A DNA stretch of 64,000 bases, taken from contig NZ_VJYI01000006.1 in assembly GCF_008065375.1 (NCBI RefSeq), forward strand, positions 496,001 through 560,000, in the 5' to 3' direction. Origin of the DNA: Nonomuraea sp. SYSU D8015. Lineage in GTDB: Bacteria > Actinomycetota > Actinomycetes > Streptosporangiales > Streptosporangiaceae. This document shows, one piece after another, positions 8,477 through 16,917 of the stretch; within the stretch, counting starts at the first letter, position 1, and every line of letters begins with the position of its first letter. The notes under the pieces are model-generated. The model saw only the letters and a program-made list of their open reading frames with translations. It was not told the origin of the DNA and did not search any database. The position numbers were made by a program, and so were the translations under genes.

Positions 8477-9295
8477 TTACTTGGGCCACTGCTCGAAAGG
8501 ATGACGGAGCCGTGTCCCCGGGGGAAGGTCGCGGCGGACGTACCACTCGGTGCCGAAGACGAAGCGGTAGAGCGGGCGGGGGACCTTCAGCATGACGGCG
8601 AGCGTGCGGTCGCTGTCGCCGCCGCTCGCCTGTGAGGTGTGCGCGGCCATGGAGGCCCGCTTCTGTTTCGCATATTTACGGACATTGACCCGGTGGGTAA
8701 TGGTCTCGCTCGACGAGTACGCGCTCTCGAACGTCCGCACGTCGAACTCCGGCGGGAACCGGTAGAACCGGCCCGCCAGCTTCAGCAGCCGCACCAGGGG
8801 GTCGCGGTTGACCGTGGCCTCCAGCACGATCTCGGTGCCGGCGATCTGCGCGGCCCGCTTGCCCACCCGGTGCACCTGCACGTGGTCGGGATGCCCGTAG
8901 CCGCCCGCCGGATCGTAGATCGCCAGCAGGTCGGCCCCCTCCTCCTGCAGGATCGCGGCCAGCGCCTTGGCCGCCTCTTCGGAGTCGGCGTCGATGAAGG
9001 CGTTGTCGGGCCGCTCCTCGGCTATGCCGCCCTTCGGGCTCAGCCCCGAGTCGCCGTAGCCGAGGCACTCGACGCGGGCGCAGCCCAGCACGGCGGCCGA
9101 CTCGTAGAGCTCCTTCATCCTGGTCTCGCCCAGCGTCTCCCCCGGCTCGATCTCGGCCAGGCCGCGCTCGCCCGCGGTGGCCACCACGAGCACCACGCGG
9201 TGCCCCTCGGCCGCGAGCATCGCCATGGTGCCCGCCGTCAGCAGGGCCTCGTCGTCGGGGTGGGCATGGAAGAACACAGCGGTACGTGGAGGCAC
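8477..9295 (-). CDS. PIG-L family N-acetylglucosamine deacetylase-like hydrolase
   Basis: 272 aa with the zinc-binding signature HAHPDDEAL near residue 10 and the second histidine motif YGHPDHVQVHR. Family members (LmbE, MshB, Mca, PIG-L) remove N-acetyl groups from GlcNAc-containing glycolipids, mycothiol precursors or antibiotics. The start is GTG at 9295; no strong ribosome-binding site is present, but a TAATCT-like -10 lies just upstream, so the transcript may be leaderless. The gene is divergent from a GT4 glycosyltransferase. That pairing suggests a glycosylate-then-deacetylate step on one glycoconjugate; the substrate is not known. Confidence 0.9.
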   Translation of the reverse strand: MPPRTAVFFHAHPDDEALLTAGTMAMLAAEGHRVVLVVATAGERGLAEIEPGETLGETRMKELYESAAVLGCARVECLGYGDSGLSPKGGIAEERPDNAFIDADSEEAAKALAAILQEEGADLLAIYDPAGGYGHPDHVQVHRVGKRAAQIAGTEIVLEATVNRDPLVRLLKLAGRFYRFPPEFDVRTFESAYSSSETITHRVNVRKYAKQKRASMAAHTSQASGGDSDRTLAVMLKVPRPLYRFVFGTEWYVRRDLPPGTRLRHPFEQWPK

Positions 9296-9318
9296 ACGCC
9301 CAGATTAGTCTGGGAGGG

Positions 9319-10419
9319 GTGCGGATCTTTCACGTGAGTGACTGTTACCTGCCGCGACTCGGGGGGATCGAGGTCCAGGTGGCCGATCTCGTACGCATGC
9401 AGCGCGAGGCCGGCCACGAGGTGTCGGTGGCCACGGCGACCAGGGGCGAGGCGCTGCCCGGCGTGCGCAGGATCGTCGCCAGGATGCCGTTCGACCTGCC
9501 GGTGCACCCGTTCGGCGTGGGGCATCTCACTCGGTGGATCACCTCGTCGCGTCCCGACGTGGTGCACGTCCACACGGGCGCGGTCTCGCCGTTCGCCTGG
9601 ATGGGCGTGCGGGCGGCGGTGCGGGCCGGGGCGCCGTGCGTGGTGACCGTGCACAGCATGTGGGATCCGCTCACGCGGGGTGTCTACCGGCTGCTGCGGC
9701 TGGTGTACGGCTGGCAGCGCTGGGGGCTGGTGGCGACCACGGTGAGCAACGCCGCCGCGGCGCCGATCCGCGGGGTCGCCGGGCCGGGCGTGCCGGTGCG
9801 CGTGGTGTCCAACGGCCTCGACCTGTCCGGCTGGGCGCCGCCCCCAGGCGCGCCGGACCGGCGTGACGAGGTCCACATCGTGGCGGTGGGCCGGCTGGCG
9901 CCGCGCAAGCACCCCGTGCGGCTGCTGAGGCTCCTCCAGGCGGCCCGGGCCCACGTGCCCGCCCGGATCGCCATGCGGGCCACGATCGTCGGCGACGGGC
10001 CCGCTCGCGGGCAGATGGAGCGTTTCGTGGCCAGGCACGGCATGGGCGACTGGGTGTCGCTGCCGGGCCGCTACACCAGGGAGCAGATCGCCAAGGTCCT
10101 GGAGTCCGCCGACGTCTTCGTGGCGCCGGCCCCGCGGGAGTCGTTCGGGATCGCGGCGCTGGAGGCGCGGGCGGCGGGGGTGCCGGTGGTGGCCAGGGCG
10201 CAGAGCGGCGTCGCCGACTTCGTCGAGCACGGCACCGAGGGGCTGCTCGGCCGCACCCTCGGCGACCTCGCCCGGGCGGTGGCCCGGCTGTGCTCGGACT
10301 CCGGGCTGCGCGAGTCCATCGCCGCGCACAACCGCGCCACGCCGCCCGCGGCGGGCTCCTGGCCGACCGTGCTGGAGGGCTTCCAGCGCGCCTACGAGCA
10401 GGCGCGAGCGTCTCGCTAG
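9319..10419 (+). CDS. Glycosyltransferase family 4
   Basis: About 366 aa with the GT-B fold pattern. The N-terminal half begins VRIFHVSDCYLPRLGGIEVQ (Gly-rich acceptor loop). The C-terminal half has VGRLAPRKHPVRLL, IVGDGPARGQME and the nucleotide-sugar motif APAPRESFGIAALEARAAGVPVV with the EX7E-type glutamates. GTG at 9319 sits directly after GGGAGGG; an in-frame GTG at 9286 is possible but would overlap the divergent PIG-L start. The short shared upstream region (about 25 bp) implies overlapping divergent promoters. The sugar donor is not predictable. Confidence 0.9.
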   Translation: MRIFHVSDCYLPRLGGIEVQVADLVRMQREAGHEVSVATATRGEALPGVRRIVARMPFDLPVHPFGVGHLTRWITSSRPDVVHVHTGAVSPFAWMGVRAAVRAGAPCVVTVHSMWDPLTRGVYRLLRLVYGWQRWGLVATTVSNAAAAPIRGVAGPGVPVRVVSNGLDLSGWAPPPGAPDRRDEVHIVAVGRLAPRKHPVRLLRLLQAARAHVPARIAMRATIVGDGPARGQMERFVARHGMGDWVSLPGRYTREQIAKVLESADVFVAPAPRESFGIAALEARAAGVPVVARAQSGVADFVEHGTEGLLGRTLGDLARAVARLCSDSGLRESIAAHNRATPPAAGSWPTVLEGFQRAYEQARASR

Positions 10420-10483
10420 GTCAGCTCAAGGCCGTGTACGGGCTGACGCCGACGTCCGCCGACGCCCACCGGCTGACCGAGCG

Positions 10484-10714
10484 ATGAGCGGCGCGCACTA
10501 CACGCCCACCGGGCGGCTGCCCGTCGCACTGCCCCCGGAGGAGGCGTTCACGCTGTTCACGCCGCGCGGCGAGGAGCGGTGGGTGGCCGCGTGGCGGCCC
10601 CGCTTTCCGGTGGAGACCGCCACCTCGGTCCCGCCCGCCGGACGCGGCCACCCGGTCGTAGACGGGCGCGCCGCCCGGGCTCTCGGGTCCGATCAGCGGC
10701 GCAGGACCACGTAG
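10484..10714 (+). pseudogene. Remnant of an SRPBCC/START-like protein
   Basis: The first 45 or so residues (PTGRLPVALPPEEAFTLFTP, then GEERWVAAWRPRFPVE) fit the N-terminal strand and helix of actinobacterial SRPBCC proteins (typically ALFTPxGERxWVPGWxPxxP). The expected 100 further residues are missing: the frame runs into Arg-rich sequence and stops inside the end of the convergent DUF2079 gene. The ATG overlaps the TGA of a preceding short frame ending LTPTSADAHRLTER (ATGA at 10484-10487). That frame may be the tail of a lost partner gene. This is best read as a deletion scar. Confidence 0.55.
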
Positions 10715-12180
10715 CCGTCGCGCTCGTAGACCTTCACGTACCCCTGTCCCTGGAGCTCGTTGACCTTGGCGAGCTGGTCGTTCGGCGAGCCGAAGGGGAA
10801 CTCCCAGCGGGCCGTGTCGGCCACCACCCACGGCGCGCCGCGCGGGGTGGGAGACCACAGCAGGACGGTGGTGCGCGAGGTCAGCGCGGGTCCGATCGAG
10901 TTGGCGGCCTCCACGACGACACCGGAGGGGATCTTGCTCACCGCCTCCGCGGCCGCGGCCGCCTTGGGCTCCTTGTAGAAGGACGGATGGTAGAGCTGGT
11001 CGAACGCGTACTTGGGGACCAGCGTGAGCGCGACCGCGCAGACCGCCGCCGACCAGGCCAGCTTCAGGGCGGTGTCGTCGGATCGCTTCAGCCACCGCAG
11101 CAGCCTGGCCAGCCCGTCCACGCCCGCGCAGAAGAGGATCACCACTGTGAACGCGCTGTGCCACATGCTGTCCTGCCACCAGAAGAGGCGGTCGGACAGC
11201 ATGCGTTCCAGCACGTGCGGCAGCGCCGCCAGCGACAGCGGCGAGAGCAGGCACAGCAGCAGTGTCGGCCACACCAGCAGGAACAGCGTGTCGACCTTGG
11301 TCTCCTCGCTGAACGGCAGCAGCAGGGCGGTCAGGGGATCGCGCATGATCCCCAGAAGCGCGCCGGTGATGTCGTCCCCGAGATGCCCGTACGCCCAGAA
11401 GTCCTTGGCGTCGCCGCCGAACACGGAGAGCACGAGGCCGCGGGTGAGCAGCACCGCTCCGAGGCCGAGCGTCGCGCACAACACGCCCCGCCACCGCTCG
11501 CCCATGACGAACAGGCACAGCCCGAACCCCGCCACCATGAGGCCCATGTCCTCCTTGACCAGGAGGAGATCGATCATCGCGAGGCACGTCGGCAGCATGC
11601 GCCCGGCGTGGTAGCGCTCGATCATGATCGCGGTGAGCAGGGGGACGAACATGACCTCGTGCACGTCCAGCGAGACCGTCTGCGCCACCGGCCACGACAG
11701 CGCGTACGCGACGGAGACCAGGTACGCGGGCCAGACCCCCAGCACCCGCCTGGTGTAGCGCCACAGGAACGGGATCGCGGCGGCCATCAGCACCGCCTGC
11801 GCCACGATCAGCGTCCCTGGCCCGTCGTGGATCCAGTAGAGCGGCGCCAGCACGGCGTAGATGGGGGAGAAGTGGTCGGCGAGCTGGAGGTAGTCCATGC
11901 CCCGGTCGCGGAACATGCCGAGCACGGGGACGTACGGCGGCTGGAAGGCGGCGTAGTTGCGCACCGTCTGGTCCGCGAGCACCAGGTCCAATGAGGTGGC
12001 CCGGTAGTTGATCAGCTTCACCAGCCCGAGAACGGCGTAGGCCACCGCGGCGAGCAGCGTGATAACGCTTACTCGCAGGCGGTGGCCGGTGAGCCTGAGC
12101 CTCGATGAGGCGGCGAGCCCGATTCTCCGTAAGGCGGCGGCGCCGGCCCCCGTCGGCGCTGCGAGTGTGTCACCCGTCAC
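10693..12180 (-). CDS. DUF2079 polytopic membrane protein
   Basis: About 495 aa with ten or more hydrophobic helices and the DUF2079 features: an Asp early on (ATSLDLVLADQTVRNYAAF), LADHFSPIYAVLAPLYWI, then VSLDVHEVMFVPLL and LLVKEDMGLMVAG. The family resembles GT-C type membrane glycosyltransferases, whose catalytic acidic residue sits in the first periplasmic loop. It would use lipid-linked sugars outside the membrane. GTG at 12180 is preferred because TAGTCT lies eight bases upstream, typical for a leaderless transcript; a TTG at 12189 is in frame. Together with the GT4, PIG-L and flippase-like genes it suggests glycolipid assembly. Confidence 0.85.
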   Translation of the reverse strand: MTGDTLAAPTGAGAAALRRIGLAASSRLRLTGHRLRVSVITLLAAVAYAVLGLVKLINYRATSLDLVLADQTVRNYAAFQPPYVPVLGMFRDRGMDYLQLADHFSPIYAVLAPLYWIHDGPGTLIVAQAVLMAAAIPFLWRYTRRVLGVWPAYLVSVAYALSWPVAQTVSLDVHEVMFVPLLTAIMIERYHAGRMLPTCLAMIDLLLVKEDMGLMVAGFGLCLFVMGERWRGVLCATLGLGAVLLTRGLVLSVFGGDAKDFWAYGHLGDDITGALLGIMRDPLTALLLPFSEETKVDTLFLLVWPTLLLCLLSPLSLAALPHVLERMLSDRLFWWQDSMWHSAFTVVILFCAGVDGLARLLRWLKRSDDTALKLAWSAAVCAVALTLVPKYAFDQLYHPSFYKEPKAAAAAEAVSKIPSGVVVEAANSIGPALTSRTTVLLWSPTPRGAPWVVADTARWEFPFGSPNDQLAKVNELQGQGYVKVYERDGYVVLRR

Positions 12181-12275
12181 GGGCGACAAGACTAGAACGA
12201 ATCCGCCCTAATGTGACGCGGCCGCCGTGCCGACCTGCCCCCCACAGGCGGCACGGCGACCGCGCGACTCATGGG

Positions 12276-12650
12276 TCAGGAGCAGGCAGCGGTGATCTTG
12301 CTGGCGAAGCTGTTCATCTTGCCGGTGAACTCCGTGACGCCCGCGAGGTCGCCCTTCTCCATGGTCTCGAAGCTGGCGGCGAGCTCGTTCAGCGCGGCGG
12401 CGACGTCGCCGTCGTACTTGCCGGCGAGCTCCTTCGTCTTCTCCGCCGCCGTCGTCGAGGCGTCCCCGACGGCCTTGGTGTCGGTGGCGTTCTTGGTGAC
12501 CGCCGAACTCCAGTCCGTCATGATCTTGGTGGCTTCGTTGGCGGCGGTGTTGCAGTCAACGGCCTGACCCAGGGCACCACAGGCGGTGGTGAAGACGGCA
12601 AGAGTGAACGTCGCGGCCGCGATGGCCAGGCGACGACGAGGGGGAGTCAT
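12276..12650 (-). CDS. Small putative lipoprotein
   Basis: 124 aa. A basic N-terminus (MTPPRRR) and hydrophobic core lead to the lipobox-like FTTAC with Cys24 as the predicted lipidated residue. The mature part is Ala/Thr/Lys-rich and probably all-helical (ATKIMTDWSSAV, AAALNELAASFETME). Two further cysteines, one as the penultimate residue, may form a disulphide. No enzymatic motif is visible. A perfect 9-bp inverted repeat (12659-12685) lies directly before the start and covers the AAGGG ribosome-binding region. Confidence 0.75.
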   Translation of the reverse strand: MTPPRRRLAIAAATFTLAVFTTACGALGQAVDCNTAANEATKIMTDWSSAVTKNATDTKAVGDASTTAAEKTKELAGKYDGDVAAALNELAASFETMEKGDLAGVTEFTGKMNSFASKITAACS

Positions 12651-12658
12651 TTTCCGTG

Positions 12659-12685
12659 CCCTTCGTTGGTTTAGCGAACGAAGGG
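12659..12685. promoter_or_regulatory. Inverted repeat before the lipoprotein gene
   Basis: CCCTTCGTT (12659-12667) and AACGAAGGG (12677-12685) are exact reverse complements around nine bases. The left arm contains the AAGGG element that would serve as ribosome-binding site for the lipoprotein start at 12650. In RNA the hairpin would hide it; in DNA it could be an operator. Confidence 0.5.
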
Positions 12686-12877
12686 AACATTATGGGCCAG
12701 GACTTGACCATCACTTGCACCCCACTAACACCATCGGTATCAAGCCGGTGTAAAGCCGTGCAAGGGCACCAGCAAATCCCGCGATGGTATGGAGGAACAT
12801 GTCGCGTTCGGCGGGGTAGCAGCGGTTTACGCACCGGCGGCCTCGGCGACGTCGTCCACGGTGAGTTGGGGAACGCT

Positions 12878-13999
12878 ATGAAAGCAATAGTCGTGGGGGC
12901 TGGGGTCGCGGGTCTCGCGCTCGCGCGTGGCCTGATCGACGCCGGTCACGAGGCCGAGGTGTACGAGGAGGCCCCCGAGCTCCGCACCGCCGGCGGCTCC
13001 GTCACGCTCTGGCCGGGCAGCACGGCGATCCTCGACGAGCTCAAGGCGGACCGCGGGCGGGTCGGCCGGCGTCTGGAGACCATGGAGTCCTGGACGAGCG
13101 ACGGCCGCAGGCTCGTCACCGTCGATCTCACGGCCGCCGAGCGCAGGTACGGCCACCCCACCGTGCACGTGGCCCGCAGCGAGCTGGTCGAGCTGCTCGC
13201 CGAGGGGGTGCCGGTGACCTACGGCGCGCCCGTCGAGCACGCGGCGCCCGAACGGGCCGAGGCGCGCCTGGCCGACGGCCGCACCGTGCGCGGCGACGTG
13301 CTGGTGGGCGCCGACGGGCGCCGCTCCGTGGTGCGCCGGGCGCTGTGGGGCGGCGACCCCGCCGAGCTGAGCGGCTGGGTCACCTGGCAGGGTTTCACGA
13401 CCGTGCCCACGTCGCTGACCGGGCAGCGCAGGGCTGTGATGATCCCCGGCACGAAGGGCCTGTGCGGGCTGATCCCGGCGGGGGCCGGCCGGCTGCTGTG
13501 GTGGTTCGACGTCAGGTCCGCGCCGGGAAAACCCTTCTGGGCCGGCGACGCCGACGTGGTGGAGCGGCTGCGCGAGCGGTTCGGCGGCTGGGCGGAGCCG
13601 GTCCCCACGGTGCTGGAGACGATGGGGGACATCGATTTCTTCCCGCACCACCGTCAGTCGATCCCCAGGGTGTGGGGCAAGGGGCCGACCACGCTGGCCG
13701 GCGACTCCGCGCACACCATGCCGCCCACCATGGCCCAGGGCGCCAACCAGGCGCTCGAGGACGCCTGGCTGCTGGCGCGCTCGATCGGCGACCTGCGTTC
13801 GACGGCCGACGTGGGCGGCTCCCTGCGCGCCTACGAGCGCGCCCGCTCCAAGGTCGTGCGGCGGCCCGCCAGGATCGCCGCCACCGAGGTGACCAACATG
13901 CATCGCCCGGCGGTGCGGCTGGTGCCCGACCGCCTCGCGACCAGGCTCAACACGGCATGGCTGCGCCGGGCCAGCACCTACCTCTTGACGGCCTCGTGA
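12878..13999 (+). CDS. FAD-dependent monooxygenase (PHBH-type)
   Basis: 373 aa. The dinucleotide-binding motif is at the start (VVGAGVAGLALARGL, Gly7-x-Gly9-x-x-Gly12, with Glu ending beta 2). It is followed by the DG-type VGADGRRSVVRR and the ribityl-binding GDSAHTMPPTMAQGANQALEDA. These are the three fingerprints of class A flavoprotein hydroxylases, which take NAD(P)H and O2 to hydroxylate aromatic or polyketide substrates. ATG at 12878 is chosen as the Rossmann strand begins at once; the upstream extension has no homology-like features. A 225-bp untranslated region lies upstream, containing a six-codon frame at 12799 with a good GGAGG. The substrate is unknown. Confidence 0.88.
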   Translation: MKAIVVGAGVAGLALARGLIDAGHEAEVYEEAPELRTAGGSVTLWPGSTAILDELKADRGRVGRRLETMESWTSDGRRLVTVDLTAAERRYGHPTVHVARSELVELLAEGVPVTYGAPVEHAAPERAEARLADGRTVRGDVLVGADGRRSVVRRALWGGDPAELSGWVTWQGFTTVPTSLTGQRRAVMIPGTKGLCGLIPAGAGRLLWWFDVRSAPGKPFWAGDADVVERLRERFGGWAEPVPTVLETMGDIDFFPHHRQSIPRVWGKGPTTLAGDSAHTMPPTMAQGANQALEDAWLLARSIGDLRSTADVGGSLRAYERARSKVVRRPARIAATEVTNMHRPAVRLVPDRLATRLNTAWLRRASTYLLTAS

Positions 14000-14011
14000 G
14001 GGGCTGCCCCG

Positions 14012-14563
14012 TCAGTGGGTGAACCAGCGCTTGCGCGGATAGCGCACGGTGAGCCCGCCGTACTTCGACCTGCCGCTGACCACCACGCACAGCGCGCCGG
14101 GGCGGGGCCTGCTCGGCACGGAGACCTTCGGCTCGTTGTGGTCGCCCCGCCAGGCGTCCACGTTCGCCACCGCGCCCTCCGGCAGGATTATCTTGGCGGA
14201 GCCGTACGCGAGGTCGAGCTCGACGTCCACGACGGAATGGGGGACGACCGCCTCGGAGAAGTCGAGCTCGACGCCGCCGTATTTGGACGAGATCCGCAGC
14301 CGCCTGGGGACCGCCCAGTCGCCCGAGCGCTTGATGTGGTTGTTCTTCGACTCCAGCTCGACCACGTCGTCGGCTGGCGTGTGCTCGGCCGGGAGATCGG
14401 CGATCAGGCCCAGCAGGTCGCCGTAGGTCTTGGCGGTCAGGGCCAGCTCCAGCCGGTCCTCCAGCTCTGGCTGCGTCAGCCGGCCCTCGGTGAACGCTTG
14501 CCGCAGCTGGAGCGTCGTCCGCTCACGATCCTCGTCGGAGACCCGCATCTGCATTTCCGACAT
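14012..14563 (-). CDS. DUF1707 protein with C-terminal LiaF-like domain
   Basis: 183 aa. Residues 5-55 carry the DUF1707 signature (MRVSDEDRERTTLQLRQAFT, GRLTQPELEDRLELALTAKT), a SHOCT-like helical hairpin. The C-terminal half is beta-rich with RISSKYGGVELDFSEAV and VELDLAYGSAKIILPEG, resembling the cell-wall-active-antibiotic response (LiaF) beta-helix repeats. There are no membrane helices, so it is probably cytosolic or membrane-peripheral. Related actinobacterial proteins are linked to envelope stress. It converges with the monooxygenase gene, 12 bp apart. Confidence 0.85.
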   Translation of the reverse strand: MSEMQMRVSDEDRERTTLQLRQAFTEGRLTQPELEDRLELALTAKTYGDLLGLIADLPAEHTPADDVVELESKNNHIKRSGDWAVPRRLRISSKYGGVELDFSEAVVPHSVVDVELDLAYGSAKIILPEGAVANVDAWRGDHNEPKVSVPSRPRPGALCVVVSGRSKYGGLTVRYPRKRWFTH

Positions 14564-14745
14564 GTCATGAGCATAGACTTCGATGCGCTCAGAACGGCAG
14601 CCTGCGGCCGGAAGGGGTGCGCAGATCGAGGGGTTGCAGCCGACGTGGGTAGCGGGGGCGGCGGATGACCTGGACTCTCTTCACACTGGTGTAGGTACCC
14701 AACGGACTGCCATGAAGTCATCATCATTGGGTAGCGTGAGATCCG

Positions 14746-15666
14746 ATGCTGGCCGAACCGTTCTCGCACCCGGCGCTCATCTACCGGAGCGACCAGGAAT
14801 ACGTGGCTGCGACCACGGCATTCGTGCGGGAAGGCCTGACCGCCGGAGAGCCGGTCGCCATCGCGGTCCCCGGTCCCAATCTCGCCCTGATCGAGTCCGC
14901 GCTGGGCGCGGACGCCCGGCGCGTGCGGATGCTCGACATGACCGTGGCCGGGCGCAACCCGGGGCGGATCATCCCCGCCGTGCTGCGTGACTTCGCCGAC
15001 CGCCACTCCGACGGCCGTGTGCGGATCATCGGCGAGCCGATCTGGCCGGGGCGCACGGAGACGGAATATCCCGCCTGCGCCCAGCACGAGGCGTTGATCA
15101 ACCTGTCGTTCGCCGGCCGGCACGTCACGATCCTGTGCCCGTACGACGCCGTGGGCCTGGACCCAGAGATCATCCGCGAGGCCGCGCGCACCCATCCCGT
15201 GCTGCGCGACGTGTCGGGGGAGTGGCACAGCGACGACTACGCGCCCGATCTCGTGGTCGGGTGGCACAACCGGCCGCTGCAGGAGCCCGAGCACTTCGAG
15301 TCGCTGCGGTTCGACAGCACCAACCTGTGGGCGGCGCGGGGCCTGGCCGCGCGGCAGGCCGCCGCGCTGGGCTTCACCGGCGACCGGCTCGACGACATCC
15401 GGCTGGCCGTGGCCGAGCTGGGCGCCAACAGCCTCGACCACGGCGGCGGCGCCGGCACGATCCGGGTGTGGACGGAGGGCGGCCGGCTGGTGTGCGAGGT
15501 CAGCGACAGCGGCCACATCACCGATCCGCTGGTGGGGCGCAGGCCCGTCGATCCGCGCGACCCGGGCTCGCGGGGCCTGCTCATCGTCAACCTGCTCAGC
15601 GATCTCGTACGCGTCCACACCAGGGCCGGCGCCACCACCATCCGCGCATACTTCGACCTGCCCTAG
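14746..15666 (+). CDS. MEDS-domain anti-sigma regulatory protein with HATPase domain
   Basis: 306 aa. The first 150 residues match the MEDS (DcmR-like) sensory domain: LIYRSDQEYVAATTAFVREG, GEPVAIAVPGPNL, IIGEPIWPGRT. After a linker, residues 185-300 form an RsbW/SpoIIAB-type ATPase with the N box VAELGANSLDHGGGAG and the G1 box VSDSGHITDPL. The C-terminal glycine box is reduced to GSRGLLIVNLL. Such proteins bind sigma factors or phosphorylate STAS antagonists. A STAS protein and a sigma factor lie about 7 kb away and are possible partners; this is inference. Confidence 0.85.
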   Translation: MLAEPFSHPALIYRSDQEYVAATTAFVREGLTAGEPVAIAVPGPNLALIESALGADARRVRMLDMTVAGRNPGRIIPAVLRDFADRHSDGRVRIIGEPIWPGRTETEYPACAQHEALINLSFAGRHVTILCPYDAVGLDPEIIREAARTHPVLRDVSGEWHSDDYAPDLVVGWHNRPLQEPEHFESLRFDSTNLWAARGLAARQAAALGFTGDRLDDIRLAVAELGANSLDHGGGAGTIRVWTEGGRLVCEVSDSGHITDPLVGRRPVDPRDPGSRGLLIVNLLSDLVRVHTRAGATTIRAYFDLP

Positions 15667-15708
15667 CCCGCGTTTCCGCGCCTCCCGGGGAAGAGGGCGG
15701 AAGCGGGC
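15666..15708. terminator. Bidirectional terminator-like hairpin
   Basis: GCCCGC and TTCCGC (15666-15679) pair with GCGGAA and GCGGGC (15697-15708) with a two-base bulge. It fills the whole gap between the convergent MEDS and aldo/keto reductase genes. There is no T-tract, as is common in this group. Confidence 0.55.
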
Positions 15709-16683
15709 CTAACGCTCGATCTCCGACATGTTCGGGTACCGCGTGCCGCGCACCGCGTCCGCGGGCACGGCCGCCGCGAGCGCGTCGAGCTGCTCGGCCG
15801 TGAGCGTGATGTCCGCGGCGGCCGCGTTCTCCTCCAGATACTTCAGCCGCTTCGTGCCCGGGATCGGCACGATGTCGTCACCCTGGGCGAGCAGCCAGGC
15901 CAGCGAGAGCTGTGCCGCGGTGATCCCGGCAGCCTCGGCGATCCGCTTCACCTCGGCCACGAGCCTGGCGTTGTGCTCGGCGTTCTCGCCCAGGTTGCGC
16001 GGCATGTAGCGGCGGAAGTCGTCCGCGGGCAGCTCCTCCGAGCGCGGCAGCGCGCCGGTCAGCAGGCCGCGGCTGATCGGCGAGTACGCCACCAGCGCCG
16101 TGCCCACCTCCCTGGCCGCCGGCAGGATCTCAGCCTCCAGACCCCTGGTGAACAGGGAGTACTCGCTCTGCAACGCGGCGATCGGGTGGACGGAGGCCGC
16201 CTTGCGCAATGTCTCGGCGCTCACCTCCGACAGGCCCAGATAGCGCACCTTGCCCTGCTCGACCAGCTCGGCCATGGCCCCGACCGACTCCTCGATCGGC
16301 ACCTCCGGGTTGCGGCGGTGCATGTAGTAGAGGTCGATGTGGTCCACGCCGAGGCGCCGGAGTGAGGCGTCGCACGCGGCCCTGATGTACTCCGGGCTGT
16401 TCTCGATCGAGCGGGTGTCGCCCTCGCGCTTGATCCCGAACTTGGTGGCCAGCACGACCTCGTCCCTGCGGCCTTTGACCGCGCGGCCGACGAGCTCCTC
16501 GTTGGCGCCCCGGCCGTACATGTCGGCCGTGTCCAGGAAATCGATCCCCAGGTCGAGCGCCCGGTGGATGACGGCGATCGACTCCGCCTCGTCCGTCTGC
16601 CCGTAGAACTCGGACATGCCCATGCAGCCGAGACCGAGCGCGGAGACCTGAGGGCCGCCGGTTCCGAGAACGCGCTTGTTCAT
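15709..16683 (-). CDS. Aldo/keto reductase
   Basis: 324 aa from ATG 16683, preceded by GGGAG at good spacing; an upstream in-frame ATG at 16701 is less likely. The AKR catalytic tetrad is visible: Asp51 and Tyr56 in FLDTADMYGRG, Lys81 in VVLATKFGI and His122 in LYYMHRRNP. The C-terminal IVPIPGTKRLKYLEENAAA is the NADPH-binding signature. This is the AKR13/YakC-like group, which reduces aldehydes and ketones. A perfect 18-bp palindrome 34 bp upstream is a probable operator. Confidence 0.93.
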   Translation of the reverse strand: MNKRVLGTGGPQVSALGLGCMGMSEFYGQTDEAESIAVIHRALDLGIDFLDTADMYGRGANEELVGRAVKGRRDEVVLATKFGIKREGDTRSIENSPEYIRAACDASLRRLGVDHIDLYYMHRRNPEVPIEESVGAMAELVEQGKVRYLGLSEVSAETLRKAASVHPIAALQSEYSLFTRGLEAEILPAAREVGTALVAYSPISRGLLTGALPRSEELPADDFRRYMPRNLGENAEHNARLVAEVKRIAEAAGITAAQLSLAWLLAQGDDIVPIPGTKRLKYLEENAAAADITLTAEQLDALAAAVPADAVRGTRYPNMSEIER

Positions 16684-16716
16684 GCCTGCTCCCATCGTCA
16701 TGTCCTCAGGTTCGCC

Positions 16717-16734
16717 CTTAGAGCGCGCTCTAAG
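16717..16734. promoter_or_regulatory. Perfect 18-bp palindrome upstream of the aldo/keto reductase
   Basis: CTTAGAGCGCGCTCTAAG is fully self-complementary. TTAGAGC/GCTCTAA half-sites are typical of TetR- or MerR-type operators ahead of oxidoreductase genes. No regulator gene is adjacent, so the binding protein is encoded elsewhere. Confidence 0.65.
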
Positions 16735-16917
16735 TCAAATCGGGGGGGCGGCCCCCTGCACCACCCTGAGGGGGCAGGCCCTACCCAGGGTCACTTCCGC
16801 ACAGCTCAGCCCGGGTCCCCCGAGAGGGCCCCGACTTAAGTACTAGGGGGCACTTCAGGGCCGTTTCGGGCCGATCTCCGATACTCCGGAATGCCGCGCT
16901 CCACGAGCTTTGAGGGC

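Noticed and set aside
12799..12819. Six-codon frame MSRSAG with a good GGAGG upstream of the monooxygenase
   Set aside because: Too short to judge and not rich in any one amino acid; no competing hairpins next to it.
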